A stretch of 64,000 bases of DNA from Onthophagus taurus (lineage: Eukaryota; Arthropoda; Insecta; Coleoptera; Scarabaeidae): the NCBI RefSeq assembly GCF_036711975.1, contig NC_091967.1, positions 8,060,001-8,124,000 of the forward strand, given 5' to 3'. The position numbers and the translations under genes are program-made. Below are positions 49,201 to 61,499 of the stretch, piece after piece. Each line of letters opens with the position of its first letter. The first letter of the stretch is position 1. A model generated the notes under the pieces. That model had not been told where the DNA came from. It made no database searches and saw only the letters and a list, made by a program, of their open reading frames with translations.

Positions 49201-51580
49201 ATTACGACCACCTTTTTTCTTTCTTCCAACCCAACCTTAACAACAACCAAACGAACTCCACCCCTAAAAAAACCTCATTTTCAAAAGAGCAAATTACCTT
49301 TCTCATTTTTGTTTTTGATTGATTCGAAAACGACATTTAAGAAATGTCAAAAAATTGATTTGATAACTTATTTCATGTTGCATAAAGTTTATTACAAGTA
49401 CTACCAACCACCTACGACTAAAATTCCTGCTCGTACTCCTTCTACTCGGACAGATGCCTTAACGAGCAATATCTTTCCGTTTGCATCTCTTCTTCGCATT
49501 ACGCCGTCGTATTTATTATAATTCTTGTTTCTCTCTTCTTCTTCCTCTTTCGTTTTGCCTGCTTTCAACGTTTTAAACGCGGAGTTATCCCGATGTTGAT
49601 GAAGACATCGTCGGCTGTCCAACTAAAAGAAAATCGAATTCACGGTATTCATAAATAACAAATTAAGTTAAACTTAAAAAATTAATGGGTAGATAAAACG
49701 CGTTTTCCCTTTTCTTTCAATCTTTCTTTTTTTGTTTCATCTTTGAAGATCGTCTCGTTACTCGGTTTTATTTGTCAGGTGTCACGCGGTCGGACGTGTT
49801 TATTGCGCGGAGCCCCATTAGGCATTGTGTCTCGAGCCTCAGAGGGGGGGCAGCGGCAGCGATGGTCTTCGGGGCCACGGAGAGAACGACGTCCACGAAT
49901 ATTGTGTGGTGCTGCCGAGTAGCGTATGTTTGTAATAGGCGAGGCGGATGTCAGCATGGGGCAACACTTCCAGCGGGCCCCCGACTCGGAACCCCACTGC
50001 CACGCCAGCGCCCTCAACTTTCCAGATACCAATCTCAATCGCGCCCAACAAAATTTTTCTTCATCTTTTATTTCTCTCTATCTAATAGTTCACCTTTTTT
50101 TCAAAACTATTAATTAAGTTGTGGTTATGTTAACACTAAAATGTTGTTAAACCAGAACGTAAATTTTTGGTTTGTTATTAAGTCGATCTCTTCGCTTCAT
50201 AAAATCGGATTACATTCGGTAGTATATCAAGCGAGTTTATGAGGATTTTATTGTTGTTAAAATCGCGATTTAATCGGAATTAAATATTTTAATGGGTCTC
50301 GGGCGTTCCGCGAAGAAGAAGGCGCCGTAAAAACTATATTATCACGTTGGGGCTCGTGGCCCACGGGGGGGCACCCGACGGGGACGAAATATGGCGCTGG
50401 CGGCTGAGATGCGCGGTCCCGATACGGGGCCCGTGGGCCGCCGCCGCACACTTTATATTTTACCTTGACAATATTATTTGTTCGGAATTATTTTAAATAT
50501 TGCGCCGAGAGCTTATTTATGGGGTCCCGTGGCTCAGGTACATTATTTCGTGTCCCTCTTCTTTTATTTACTTTTCGGGCACCGAAACAGAAGTGTTTGA
50601 TGTGACAAGAGGTTGTAAATCTTATCACCTCATCCTATTTATTAACATAATCATTAATTTATATTTATTTTTGGGGTTAATTTAAGTATTTAAAAAAAAA
50701 AAATTGGTTATGTTGTCAAATTTGACGTTTCATAAAATAAATTAACCTCACTTTCTTTAATTTAAATATTCTTCTGCATAGTAAATAACAAACTAATTAG
50801 TCTTGTAACCTTTAATCGTATGCAAAATCAATTCTATCGCGGTAATTAATTAGCATATTTGATCGATTGCGAGTTCGACTTTGTTTCTTTACAAACACAA
50901 TTGAATTCCAGTATTTTAATTTTTTCGAATTTGTTTCAATCTGCATTTTATGCAATAAAGTTAATTGCTCGGTTACTAGAGTTGATTAGATAGTAATTAG
51001 TTCGTAGTTTGATTTTTTGCAGCACGCTCGTCGTTATTAAATAATTACCGCAATTTTTCATTCAAATTAGATGCCGTGGCATTCATAATTGATATTGAGA
51101 GCGGAGTGGTGCACGTGCGTCATTAAAACTCGGTAGAACCGTCGGAAAGTAAACGTTGTAATGCTTACATTAATACGATTTTCCAGTTCATCTAGTAGAA
51201 ATATTTTGCGTGCGTGAGAATATAACCTCAATTAATATAATAACAACAAATCATAACATCTCAATAAATGAAAAATCATTAAGAAGCGTAACTAAAAATA
51301 TTAAGGTTAATTTGTCAAATTTGACAGATATGAGTTAAGTTAGGTATTAGGTTACGTTCAACAATTTACTTTTAAAAACAAAAAATCACTAAAATGCGTT
51401 AATGAAATATTTATTTTATTGCTTTTTATTTTTAATTTTTTAAATTCTTTGAATATCTTAATTTCAATTGAAAATAACTGGGTTTTTATCAATAAATCAG
51501 TTTAAAAATGATTTTGTAACTACTAATAAGTGAAGTTAATTTTTTCTAAAATGTCAAATTTGACAGGTGAGTTAAGTTAG
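46206..51580. other. Gene-desert DNA with many GC-richer islands
   Basis: No gene is recognised across 5.4 kb. A CA run lies at 46436-46449. Repeat-free GC-rich islands occur at 46680-46930, 48600-48860, 49750-50050 (the most GC-rich stretch of the window), 50260-50560 and 51060-51230. The stretch 47280-47600 is purine-rich with ACAGAATACAA repeats. The islands are candidate long-range regulatory DNA by composition and absence of repeats. Confidence 0.3.
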
Positions 51581-51593
51581 GTGTTAGGTTCAT
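51250..51593. repeat. Tandem duplication of ~239 bp carrying GTCAAATTTGAC
   Basis: GTCAAATTTGACAG with AGTTAAGTTAGGT-TTAGGTT following occurs at 51314 and 51553, 239 bp apart, with similar AT-rich DNA before each. A third GTCAAATTTGAC lies at 50715. Confidence 0.65.
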
Positions 51594-51594
51594 A

Positions 51595-52812
51595 GTAAAG
51601 GTGCGGAAAGAAGCTATCATGGATAACCAGATCTGCCGCAGGCTCCTTGGAAGGAACTGGGATCTTAAACCACAAATGGCTCACTGGGCTTACGTACCAA
51701 TAATCAGACCCATGGTAGTCTATGCCTTACTGGTTTGGTGGCCAAAATAAAACGCAAGACACCACAACAACAGCTAGCACAAACCCAGCGTTTAACATGT
51801 CTTAACATAACAAGTGCGTTACTGAACTAGTGCGAAACCCTACTCGGTCTTACACCACACGATTTATACCGGGAATTTCATATAACTCGCAATATATGAA
51901 TGTAGATATCGAGGTTTTACTGTAATGTCAAATTATAATGACATGTTACATTTTATGTGGGACAAAGTAAGTAAGTACACTCAAGTTGATGCGGGGTAAC
52001 CTCAGAGGACACCTCGAAATCCTCAAGGACCCACGTCTAAACCATTTGATTGAAATTAAAGCATATTTAATCATATTTAGTTGCAAATTTAGTCATATTT
52101 AGAAGCAAGAATGATTGGACGAAGGGTGAGCCTCAACTTAAAAGAGGAGCACTTATCTGGTACACCGATGCTTCAAAGACAGTTGGATAGGTATGGTCAT
52201 TATTGGACCAAATAGCCGCATTAAATTGCTCCTCTGCTCGGACATAACCATTTTTCAAGCAGAAGTTTATGATACAAACATTTTCATGAAGAATCGGGCC
52301 GCCCTAAAGGCAATTTAGGCCTACACGTGTGACTCCCCACTGATCAGAGAGTGTACCAGCAACCTGAGAGAACTCGCTAGGAGCAATAATGTTATTCTAT
52401 GGTGGGTTCCAGGTCACAGAGACATTGAGGCCAATGAAAAGGCGGACAAGGCGGCTAAAGAGGTAGCGAAAACGCCCTTTATTAGACCCCAACCCGGTTG
52501 TGGACTACAAAAAAGCCACTTAAAACAGGCAATCAATAGTTGGTGGGCCTCAAAGGTAGTCTTACGCTGGAAAGAACTTCCAGGTCACAGACAGGCGAAG
52601 TGTATGATAACTTCGCCGCAAAACAAAACCAAAGAGGTTTTATATCTCAGCAAAGGGGATTTAAGGTCGCTCTCAGGCCACCTCTTCCATATTGGACAAG
52701 CTGAGGATTAAACTTATCGACTTTGCAACGACGAGCAGAGACTGCTGAACATTTACTGTGTGATTGCGTCGCTTTCTCCTCAGCCCGGCAGCAATAATAA
52801 TAATAATAATAA
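51595..52812 (+). mobile_element. I/R1-type LINE 3' end with (TAA)n tail
   Basis: Frames read LGLRTNNQTHG..LCLTGLVAK and QTRLTCLNIT-like text followed by LLGLTPHDLY (reverse transcriptase C-terminal part, about 51650-51870). Then come WYTDASKT (RNase H catalytic Asp, about 52153), WWVPGHRDIEANEKADKAAK (second RNase H block, about 52400) and ETAEHLLCDCVAFSSARQQ (C-terminal Cys block, about 52740). It ends in TAA repeats at 52791-52812, typical of I-clade elements. A piece at 51905-51975 appears to be a later insertion. Stops and shifts show it is dead and 5' truncated. Confidence 0.85.
51905..51975. mobile_element. Nested transposon-end fragment inside the LINE
   Basis: GATATCGAGGTTTTACTGTA is followed by ACATTTTATGTGGGACAAAG and TAAGTAAGTAC. 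This is the reverse complement of the run at 14490-14580. It splits the LINE between its reverse transcriptase and RNase H parts. Confidence 0.65.
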
Positions 52813-53990
52813 GGTTTTTATCGATAAATCAATTTTAAAATGATTTTGTGAGGTTAATTCCTAAAATTTTAATAATTATTATCTTGAAACTTTATGATTA
52901 TTTTAATCTTCTCTCAAACATCGACATAAATAATAATTAGTAATATCCGATAAGTATCGTTGACGAATAAATATCTTTCTGCAACTTAAAAAGAAATATA
53001 AAAATGTAATTGACACTTGTTCGTTTCGGAAATTATTCATTAAGCGGGTTTTCCGTAATTCACCCCGTACATCTGCCTATGAAGGTGACGCCCAAAGGTG
53101 TTCGCGAACGAAACGAACGACGGCACCATCTGGACTCACTTCTGACTCCGCGGCAACAAAACCGGAAATGGTACAACTACAACGGCGACTTCGGGGCACT
53201 CGTCGTCGTCGTATTATTACGGTGTGTTGTCGTAAACGGTCTCGCTACGTATTAACCCCTTTTATTATTTATTAGGTGATAATTTGAGTCCGAACCGTGA
53301 ACATGGAACGCTTCCATTTCGCGACGGTGTTCGCCTGTCAACGTGTTCAACAGTTCGGCTCCAAAGTAAATTATCACTTTGAACACCTTTTTTTAAACAT
53401 CTCATTGTATTTCGTTTTCAGAATAAAATTGTTAAAATTAAAAGTTAGCTTATGTTGAAATTGAAGGAAAAATAAAAATAAAGTAATGTTGGCGTCATGT
53501 GGTTGCAAATGCGCGAGAATTTGACACGTAACAAAGGATCCACGCGGTTAAAGTGACTGTGTTAAAAATGATCCAGGCGCGGGTAAACAAACTGTGCCGC
53601 CGCTGAACCCCCGGGGGCCCCAAATGCAACCTATGAAGACGTCACGCGGCACCAGGCGAGAGGTTTTTAATCAACTGCTGCTTCCCTGGTAATGTATGGT
53701 AATATATGGAAATACGTTTTTTCGGTATTAACACTCTCTCGAAATGGATTACCATATAAAGATCACCGGCCGCAGATAGACAACGTTTTTCTTCTTCTTC
53801 TCGGTCTTCTTTAAGGGGTAGACGACGAATTATACCTGCGCTTTCTTTGTATCCGTGTACCTGCTGTAAGAGACAAACCAATCTATATATTTTTATTATT
53901 TTTCCATTTTTAACTCATCCCAAACAGATTTACAATCAACAATAAAAACGATCATCACATCCCCAAACGGCTACCGATATTATTAATAAT
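52813..53990. other. Intergenic DNA with GC-richer islands
   Basis: Repeat-free GC-rich patches lie at 53030-53260, 53280-53370 and 53500-53870 (with CCCCCGGGGGCCCCAAATG at 53609). No gene is recognised. Confidence 0.3.
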
Positions 53991-53992
53991 AT

Positions 53993-54610
53993 AATAAAAC
54001 CTCAATATAACGGATTAATACGGCAAACAAGTAAAGTTAGACTAACACTAGATCTAGAAAGTTTCTAGCAAGAGCTATTCTTCCATTAGCAGTATTTAGT
54101 TCTTTTCCAGTACTATCTGATCTTCTAGCAGCAGTTCGTTGTCCTCTTCCAGCAGTGTCAAGTCTTCTGCTAGTAATCTAGTGCTCTTTTAGTAATATGT
54201 AGTCTTTTTCTAGCAGTAGCTGGACTTCCATTAACATTATTTGGTCCTTTTCCAGTAGTATCTGATTTTGTAGCAGCAGCTTTTTGCTCTCTTCCAGCAG
54301 TATCTAGTATTCTTTCAACAGTGTTTATTCTCAGCAGTTTTTTATCAGCCGAATAGTATTCCAGCAGTATCTAGTCTTTTCCAGCAGTGTCTAGTCATTC
54401 ATTAGCAGTATTTAATCGTTTCCCAGTAGTATCTGATCTTCTGCAAATAGTTAATTGTCTTCTTCCAGCAGAATCAATTCTTTCCCCAGCAATATCTAGT
54501 CCTCCTCCACTATCTAGTTTTAGTTCAATAAAATTGTTATGTAGCACTAAATAACAAGTAAAACTCCCACTAGAGACACTAGAACTAGAAAGTTTCTGGT
54601 TTATATTATT
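53993..54610. mobile_element. CTAG-family composite with 21-bp minisatellite (copy I)
   Basis: A pogo-like left terminus (AAAACCTCAATATAACGGAT) is followed by a shortened CTAG arm and then the minisatellite (54075-54525). A degraded right arm follows, with CACTAAATAACAAGTAAAAC and AGAACTAGAAAGTTTCTGGT. The right outer terminus is missing. Confidence 0.85.
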
Positions 54611-56420
54611 AAATTAATTATATTTTATATGTAAAACAAAATAATTTTTTTTATTAATTCATTTCGAAACACAACACATCAATTTTGTTGTTCTCGGAAA
54701 GTGTTTCGCTCTGGCGAAGTTCTTTTTTGGTGGGCGTATCGATTAATTATTATTTAGGTCCTGTTCGGAGGGCCCCAATTGGTACATAAATTAGCCAACG
54801 ACCGGAGCCCCGCCGGACGCTTCGGCGGACGCTTTTTGACACATACTGATGCTAATAACACAGCCCCGCGTTATCTACGGCCGTGTAAATATTCGGACAG
54901 GACGGGACGGGGCCCCAATTACGGTGAAAGTCGAAAACGATTACATACGCCCCGTACGTTGTAATTGAATCGAAAGTTGCAAAATAAAAAGAACGAAAGT
55001 AAAAATTACCACTTTGAAGAAGACCTCTTTCGTTTCAAATTTAAAAACGTGAAATTAATCATTCGATATCGTTAAATTAATTTCAACCAATTAAAGATAG
55101 AAAAAAGAAAAACTTTTTTTTTTTATTGTATCCTAACTCATAATTAATTAAGAACGTTTACTAAATAAAATGGACGCTTAGCGAAAATGCAAATCACCTC
55201 CATGTAGTGTTTATACGTTACGTTAAAATACTCAAGTTTAATGGTTTAAAATTACCATATTACAACCGAGAAAGAGTCCAGGGGAACGGTACATAAGGGT
55301 ATTGTCCAATTAATATCGCTTAATAACAACCGCAAACGATTTCGAAGCGGCTCGGCTCGCACGGGTCGGCGTCATGTTCGTGCAGGTTAAGTGCATATTT
55401 TACACTCTGCGTTGTAAACGTTGCATTTGAACCCATCGTGCTAAAATACCCGAATTGAATTGAAACTCATAATAAATTTTTGTATACAATTCTAGTTTTT
55501 CACAATTCGTTCGTAGTGAGTTGAGTTGAGTTGAAACGAAGAATAAGAATAAGAGAAAAAGTGCTGGCACGTACAACAATACTCATGTGAGCTCGGTTTT
55601 AGCCGCTGTTTCGTAGGTGTACAGATAAATAGCGGAGATACGAACGTTACGGACGAACACAATATGGTCGAATAAAATATTACGGAGTCGGGAATCGTGC
55701 CCGGAAAAAGGACGGGATTATTTGGAGGCGATGCGGTGGAAGCGAGAGCCGAACTTAGCCGGGGAAAGATTTGTCGTGTAGATTATTACGGAACGTCTAC
55801 ATAAAGGGAAATGAAGTTATCATTGGACAGGTAATATCTCGTTGGCTTTTGTTGGTACTCGTTCAGATTACGGAAGGGCGCGCGGGCCCCCTAATTGAGT
55901 AATTGTTTACAATAAATTGTCAACATTTGTTATACACAAACCGGACAGAGGCGACATCGTCTTATCTTATTTTAAATGAAATTTATTTCCTACTGCTTAA
56001 AACCAAGATAATTCAATAGATTAAAACATAACCTCACATGTTAAACGTAACTGTACAATATTGTAACTGTCGATAATGGAGTAAGCTAGAATGAAAAGAA
56101 AGAAATACACCAGATAATTGGAGACAAGCAAAAATATATGTTTTATGCCTATAAGTGAAGTAAGTAAATTTAATGCTTTATAGTCTGTAGTGGCTGAAAT
56201 AATTTTTGTTAATAGACGAGAAGCTCGTTAATCCAAGTCAATAATCCAGAATTGATTGGAGCAACCAACAGGAAAAAATTCTAGGAAGGACATATGGATT
56301 TTGTGTCAGAGAATTTCGGTAAAATACTTCAGTAAAATACTAGATCGTTGACTTGGTTATTTTGTCTATTATCGTTATGTTCCTGTTGCGGCTAATGTTG
56401 GAAGGGATCTCTATATATAT
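54611..56420. other. Intergenic DNA with GC-richer islands
   Basis: Repeat-free GC-rich patches are at 54670-54970, 55240-55440 and 55540-55920. Three carry GGGCCCC followed by a homeodomain-type AATTA/AATTG core (54768, 54909 and 55883). No gene is recognised. Confidence 0.3.
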
Positions 56421-56424
56421 TCCT

Positions 56425-58090
56425 CGTTTGGATCTACAATGGATTTTCAATCAATCTTCAATACCACTTCAACTTCTTCATTATGTCGAAATCAGACAAA
56501 TACAAATTTTATAGAAGACAGTTCTATGGAACATCTCAAATCAATATTCAAAGCGAGTTCGCCATTGAAAGTTCTATGCTAGAATCTGCTATGGTCAGAT
56601 CTAAAATTCCACAATCTCTAATATATTTTCTATGAAGATAGTAGCACTATGGAATATTAATTGTTGTATCTGGATCAGATTTCAAATGAATCTACAATAG
56701 TGAGTTCTTCATTGAATGTCCTGTATCAAGAATTGCCGCAGCAAGATCTCCAATTATATTATAATATACGGTAATCATCACTTTGAGTGGCACTAGCTTT
56801 CTTAGCTAAGCTGATGAAAGTTGATTTGAATCAATCAATTTTTGCTGTTCTGTGGAGCAACGGGTCAGAGAGTAGGGATCATGTGATGTTTGTATGCGCG
56901 AAAAAGTTGCGCAGAAGCCTAATCATGACTGGGAAAATAAATTTTATTACCAACAAGCCGATAACTATTCAAAATATAAGATATGTAAAAATCATAAAAA
57001 ACAAGATCACATTCAGTACTTTCATGAATATATTCGTAATCTGGGCACTTGAAAACATAAAAATTAGCAAAGATATCCAGGGAAACAAAAAAAAAAAATT
57101 TTATCAGTTTATTTTCCATGAACATTCCTCACTGGAACTCCAATGACGGTATCTGCAGCAGATTTGTAATTAATAGAAAGTGATAGTGCTGTCGCAACAC
57201 GTATATAAATACAACTATATGTATACCTTGTTTGAATCTGCAATGGATTTTCAATAAATCTTCAATACTACTTCAACTTTTAATCCTATGTCGGTGTCTA
57301 TTGTGACATGATCTCCAATGTTGTCAAAATCAGACAAATACAAATTTCATAGAAGATAATTCTATGGAACATTAATTACTGTATTGGAAATAGATTTTAA
57401 ATCAATACTCATTAGTGAGTTCTCCATTGGATGTCCTATGCTAGAATCTGCTATGACCAGATCTTCAATTCCACTATCTCTAATATATCTTCTATATATG
57501 AAGCTAGTACTATTGAGTATTAATGGTTGTATCTGGAAAGGATTTCAAATTGGATGTCCTATGCCAGTATTTGCCGCGGTAAGATCTCCAATTGCTTTAT
57601 CATCAGTTTATTTTCTATGAAGATTCCTCAACGCAACTCCAGTGACTCTAAAATTAAATTTTAGTTAAATCTGCTATGACAAAATCTCTATTGTATCTAC
57701 TATGAAAACAGTTATATGGAGCTATAACGGCTGTATTTGCAATGGGTTTGCAAGTAACCTACAACAGCAATCCTCCATTGGATGCCTATGCCAATATCTG
57801 CTTTGACAATGAAACCATATTATATACCTTCCATGATGCTATTTCAATCGGACTGTAATGGGCGTATCTGTAATAGATTTATAATTAATTTACAATAACA
57901 ACTTTTCGATTGGCAAGGCTATCCTGGTATTTGTATTGTTCAACAATTTGCTCAACATTGCTCTAAGCCATCTTTCACCAAATTGATTATTTAACCAAGG
58001 AGAAATCAGTTTTGTTTGAATTGGCAGAGCCATCGTTATTTGACGTATTAAAAGTGAAAAAGAATCGATTTTGGTTTTCAAAGATTCTGT
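56425..58090. repeat. Degenerate satellite-like array, ~120-145 bp units with a ~0.8 kb higher-order repeat
   Basis: Motifs such as TTCTATGAAGAT, TCTATGGAACAT, CCTATGCTAGAATCTGCTAT and GATCTCCAATT recur every 120-145 bp. A longer stretch (CAATGGATTTTCAATxAATC at 56437 and 57241; CTATGCTAGAATCTGCTATG at 56574 and 57436) repeats after about 0.80-0.86 kb. Short open frames here follow the repeat and carry no known domain. Confidence 0.75.
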
Positions 58091-58094
58091 GATA

Positions 58095-60140
58095 TCTTTT
58101 ATTTGTCAAAAATTAATTGATCTATCAACCTGATATACAAGTATATGTACAAGTCTTGTAATTGCAATAAATACTGTTAATTTTTCTTAACATAGCATGA
58201 AAAAAAGCATAAAGTAAAATCTTTTAAGTTATATTTAAATAGATGACCAATCAATTAAAGTAAGAATATTATTTCTCTCTTGGTGTGTATAAACGAGCAT
58301 TTATTTGCTTTTGGCGTTCGAGTTTAGACTGTGAACGGTTCGACGGGGTAATAAATAAGGACCGAGTACGTTCTGAGAACGGTTTTTTGAATTATTATGG
58401 TAATGCGAAAGGCGTACACTGTTTGAAAATGTAAATTGACAGGCACGCAGCGAGCTTGAAGCCGGGGAGAGAGAGAATAAGAGTGAGAGAGTTAAAGAGG
58501 GACTTTGGAGTCCTTGTTTATTACCTGCTTGGTCTAAGCTAACCAATTATACAGTGTCTCCTCTGACAGCTTTAATGGTAATATACACAAGAATACCTTG
58601 TTAATATGTAATGGGCTTTCGGTGGAGAGACCCCGAAATGAAGCGGCCCGTTTTAAATATTGCTAATTTTTATTTTTCACTTAATTTAACACTATCACAC
58701 ATTAGTAATTAAATTTTTAAAATCTTTAAAATTTTTGATTTTATAAGTAAAGATTTTTATTACAAAAAGAAAAGATTTCTTAAATAATGAGGTTACGTTC
58801 GGAACCCGTCGGTTCTGAAAAAAACTATATTTACGAACCAATTTGGTCTTTTAAAATTCCATAAAACGTTACTACCTAATTCTAGGGCTAAAGCGCGTAA
58901 TTTATGGGGTCTGGAGAACAGAAAAAGAGTGAGAGAGAAGGAACGATTTGAGACCCCATAATAAATTACGAACGCGATATGAGCTGTAGCGGGCAGCAAC
59001 ACTAATAAAATGTAATTTGGCCACATTAAGATGCCCGGGAGAAGCCGAAACGTTGAGAAGAAAAGGGCCCACGGAAACCTTAGATTCGAAACTAATGACG
59101 GGGTTTGGAAAATGGGATATTAGCCCCATCGTAAAGATCCTCTTATGGGTTTATTGCGTTTTAGAAAACGACCAAACGTTTATGGTTTCTTCTTTTTTCG
59201 ATTTAATGTGTCCATTTCTTTCTTTTTCAGTTTTTTAAAAGGGATATAAAACCCCGGGGGTTTGTTTAAAAATTAAAAAAGATTTTAAAAAAGATTCAAG
59301 TTCAACAGGTTTTTTTTTTTAAAAAACTTTGTATTTCACGAATTTTTGGTATAATTTAAAAATTATAACAAGTTTTTACAAATGGATTTATATATTATGC
59401 AGGCTAATAATTCAACCTGGTTCTAATTGACGTACATATCCTGTATGACTAAGTAAAGAAGAAGACGTTTACATTACAACGACAATAATTTAGTTTGCGC
59501 GACGAATTAACATAATTGCACAGTTTAGTAAGAAGAGACGGGGACGAAAGTCAACGCGCTCGCAACGAACGTTCGTTGCTAAAACGCTATGCGAAGAAAA
59601 AAAATTACCAGGTTGAAAAAAAAAATCACTAATAGCTGATAAAGTTATAAAAGTGGGCCGCCCGGTGTATGCAGGTATTGTAATTGCGCATTTCCCTTCG
59701 TCGCTTTAAAAAGCCCCCTCCCTCCCAACGGATAACTTCTAGTGGCAATGAATAATTAATTTTTGTGTTTTGTTGTTCACTCTTTCGCTTAAGTGCTTCT
59801 CAAGTCATTAATATGTAAGCAACCAACAACGTTTTAATCGGTACACACAAGCGGTTTTGTTCACCAATTAAATACTTATGCTGGCTACTTTACAATAAAA
59901 AACATTTCAAATTAATTTGATTTTAATTTGTTTTTATTTTTCATTAAGGGAAAATTAACGTTTCTAAAAGGGTTTTTATTTCCACGGAAATATATAATAA
60001 AACTCTAACGGTTTTTTTTATAACAAATATAATTGGACTGCGTTATACTTCACTTGACTACGCGACATTTTATCGTTTTTAGCGATTTTCATGCTGTCTG
60101 GTAGGTAAAGGTGTAACTTATCTTAGAAAAAATGCAGAAT
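58095..60140. other. Intergenic DNA with GC-richer islands
   Basis: Repeat-free patches at 58310-58660, 58800-59160, 59480-59600 and 59650-59760 are GC-richer. A GAGA-rich stretch lies near 58466-58500. No gene is recognised. Confidence 0.3.
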
Positions 60141-60148
60141 ATCGAAAG

Positions 60149-60355
60149 ACACAAGACCTAGAACTAGAATCATTTGGGTTTAGCCGTTTTGAGAGACGTG
60201 GGACTAAGAAAAAGAATGTTTCTAGTTCTCGGTCTAGTGTTAGTTCTAGTGGCAGTGGTAGGTAGCGCTACTTAGCATAAGATATTACTATGTTGTATAT
60301 ATTTATTGAACTAAAACTATAGCACGAGAACTAGAAACATTCGGGTTTAGTCGTG
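60149..60355. mobile_element. CTAG-family palindromic element (copy J)
   Basis: The left arm ACACAAGACCTAGAACTAGA and GGTTTAGCCGTTTTGAGAGA lead into GAATGTTTCTAGTTCTCGGT, a spacer, and the right end GAACTAGAAACATTCGGGTT. It is degraded, with no minisatellite. Confidence 0.8.
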
Positions 60356-60369
60356 AAAAAAAATTTTTA

Positions 60370-61135
60370 TTGTCAATGTCAACTTTAATTTTATTATTAT
60401 ATTCGTAATCTTCATAAAATAACCTTTAAAGTGAGTCCAAACATGACGCATTTATCTCAAAAAACCAAAAAGTTCGAACTTTCAACTCTTAATTTTGACA
60501 TATTTGTCAACGTCATAAAAAATCCTTTAAAATGAGTCCAAACTCGACATGTATAACTTTAATATTAATGGAGATACAATCACTTCCGGTTTGAAACGTC
60601 AACGTCAATTTTGACATATTTATCATCTTCATTAAAAAACCTTTAAAATGAGTCCAAAGATGACGCATTTATCTCAAAAAACAAAAAAGTTGGAATAAAA
60701 ACCATTAAACCCGACGTTAGCAACAATGAAGATAGCATTTAATTTTTAAATATTAATACCAACCTTAATTTTTTATTTTTTTTTATTATATTTTTGTCGT
60801 TGTGACAAATATTAAGACATCTTATAAAAATTAATATGTCAAAATGACATTGACATTTCAAACCGGAAGTTGCTTATATCTCGAGTAATATTTGAATTAA
60901 ACGTATCATGTTTGGACTCATTTTAAAGGATTTTTCACGACGATTACAAATATGTCAAAATTGACGTTGACATTATTAACCGGAAGTTGAGTATAACTTC
61001 ATTAATATTGAAGATAAATATGTCGTGTTTGTACTCATTTTAAAGGATTTTGAATGAAGATTACAAATATGTCAAAATTAAGGTTGAGATTTTAAACCTG
61101 AAGTTAGTTATCATATAATAGAAGTTTTATAACTG
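60370..61135. repeat. Inverted tandem array: ~100-117 bp units in two opposed arms
   Basis: CCTTTAAAATGAGTCCAAA recurs at 60423, 60524 and 60640, and in reverse (TTTGGACTCATTTTAAAGG and variants) at about 60912 and 61029. Units also carry CTTCCGGTTTGAAA, AATTTTGACATATTT and TCTTCATxAAAAAA. The two arms face each other across an AT-rich centre near 60780, so the array is a large foldback structure. Confidence 0.85.
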
Positions 61136-61284
61136 AAGTTTATTTAGTGTTAGTCACTTTTCCGTACGTTCTTTTTATTTTTAACGTGTTTTTTGAGTCA
61201 TTTCATAAATTAATTAAAAAGAATCGTCGATACATAAACATTAATCACGCGAAATAAGTTAAAATGTCAAGATGACAGATGTCA

Positions 61285-61495
61285 AAGGTTTTGGTTTAAT
61301 GTTAGTGTTAGTTCTAGTTTTAGGTGTTATTCAGCGTTAAACGTCGTATATTTTTCATTGAATTAAAACTAGAACTAACACTAGACCTAGAACTAGAAAG
61401 TTTCGAGTTTAGCCGTGCGTCTTCAGAGTCTTTAAATTGTAAATTAAAAATTGGTCATAAATATTAGTCCGTTATATCGAGGGTTTACTATATCT
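61285..61495. mobile_element. CTAG-family palindromic element with pogo-like terminus (copy K)
   Basis: The left arm TTAGTGTTAGTTCTAGTTTT and GTTATTCAGCGTTAAACG precede an AT-rich loop. The right arm ACTAACACTAGACCTAGAAC then runs through GTTTAGCCGTGCGTCTTCAG to TCCGTTATATCGAGGGTTTA (61467-61486). Confidence 0.8.
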
Positions 61496-61499
61496 TTAA

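Noticed and set aside
49772..50117. Overlapping frames on both strands in the most GC-rich stretch
   Set aside because: GC-rich DNA lacks stops on several frames at once; no motif is recognised, so an island is the better explanation.
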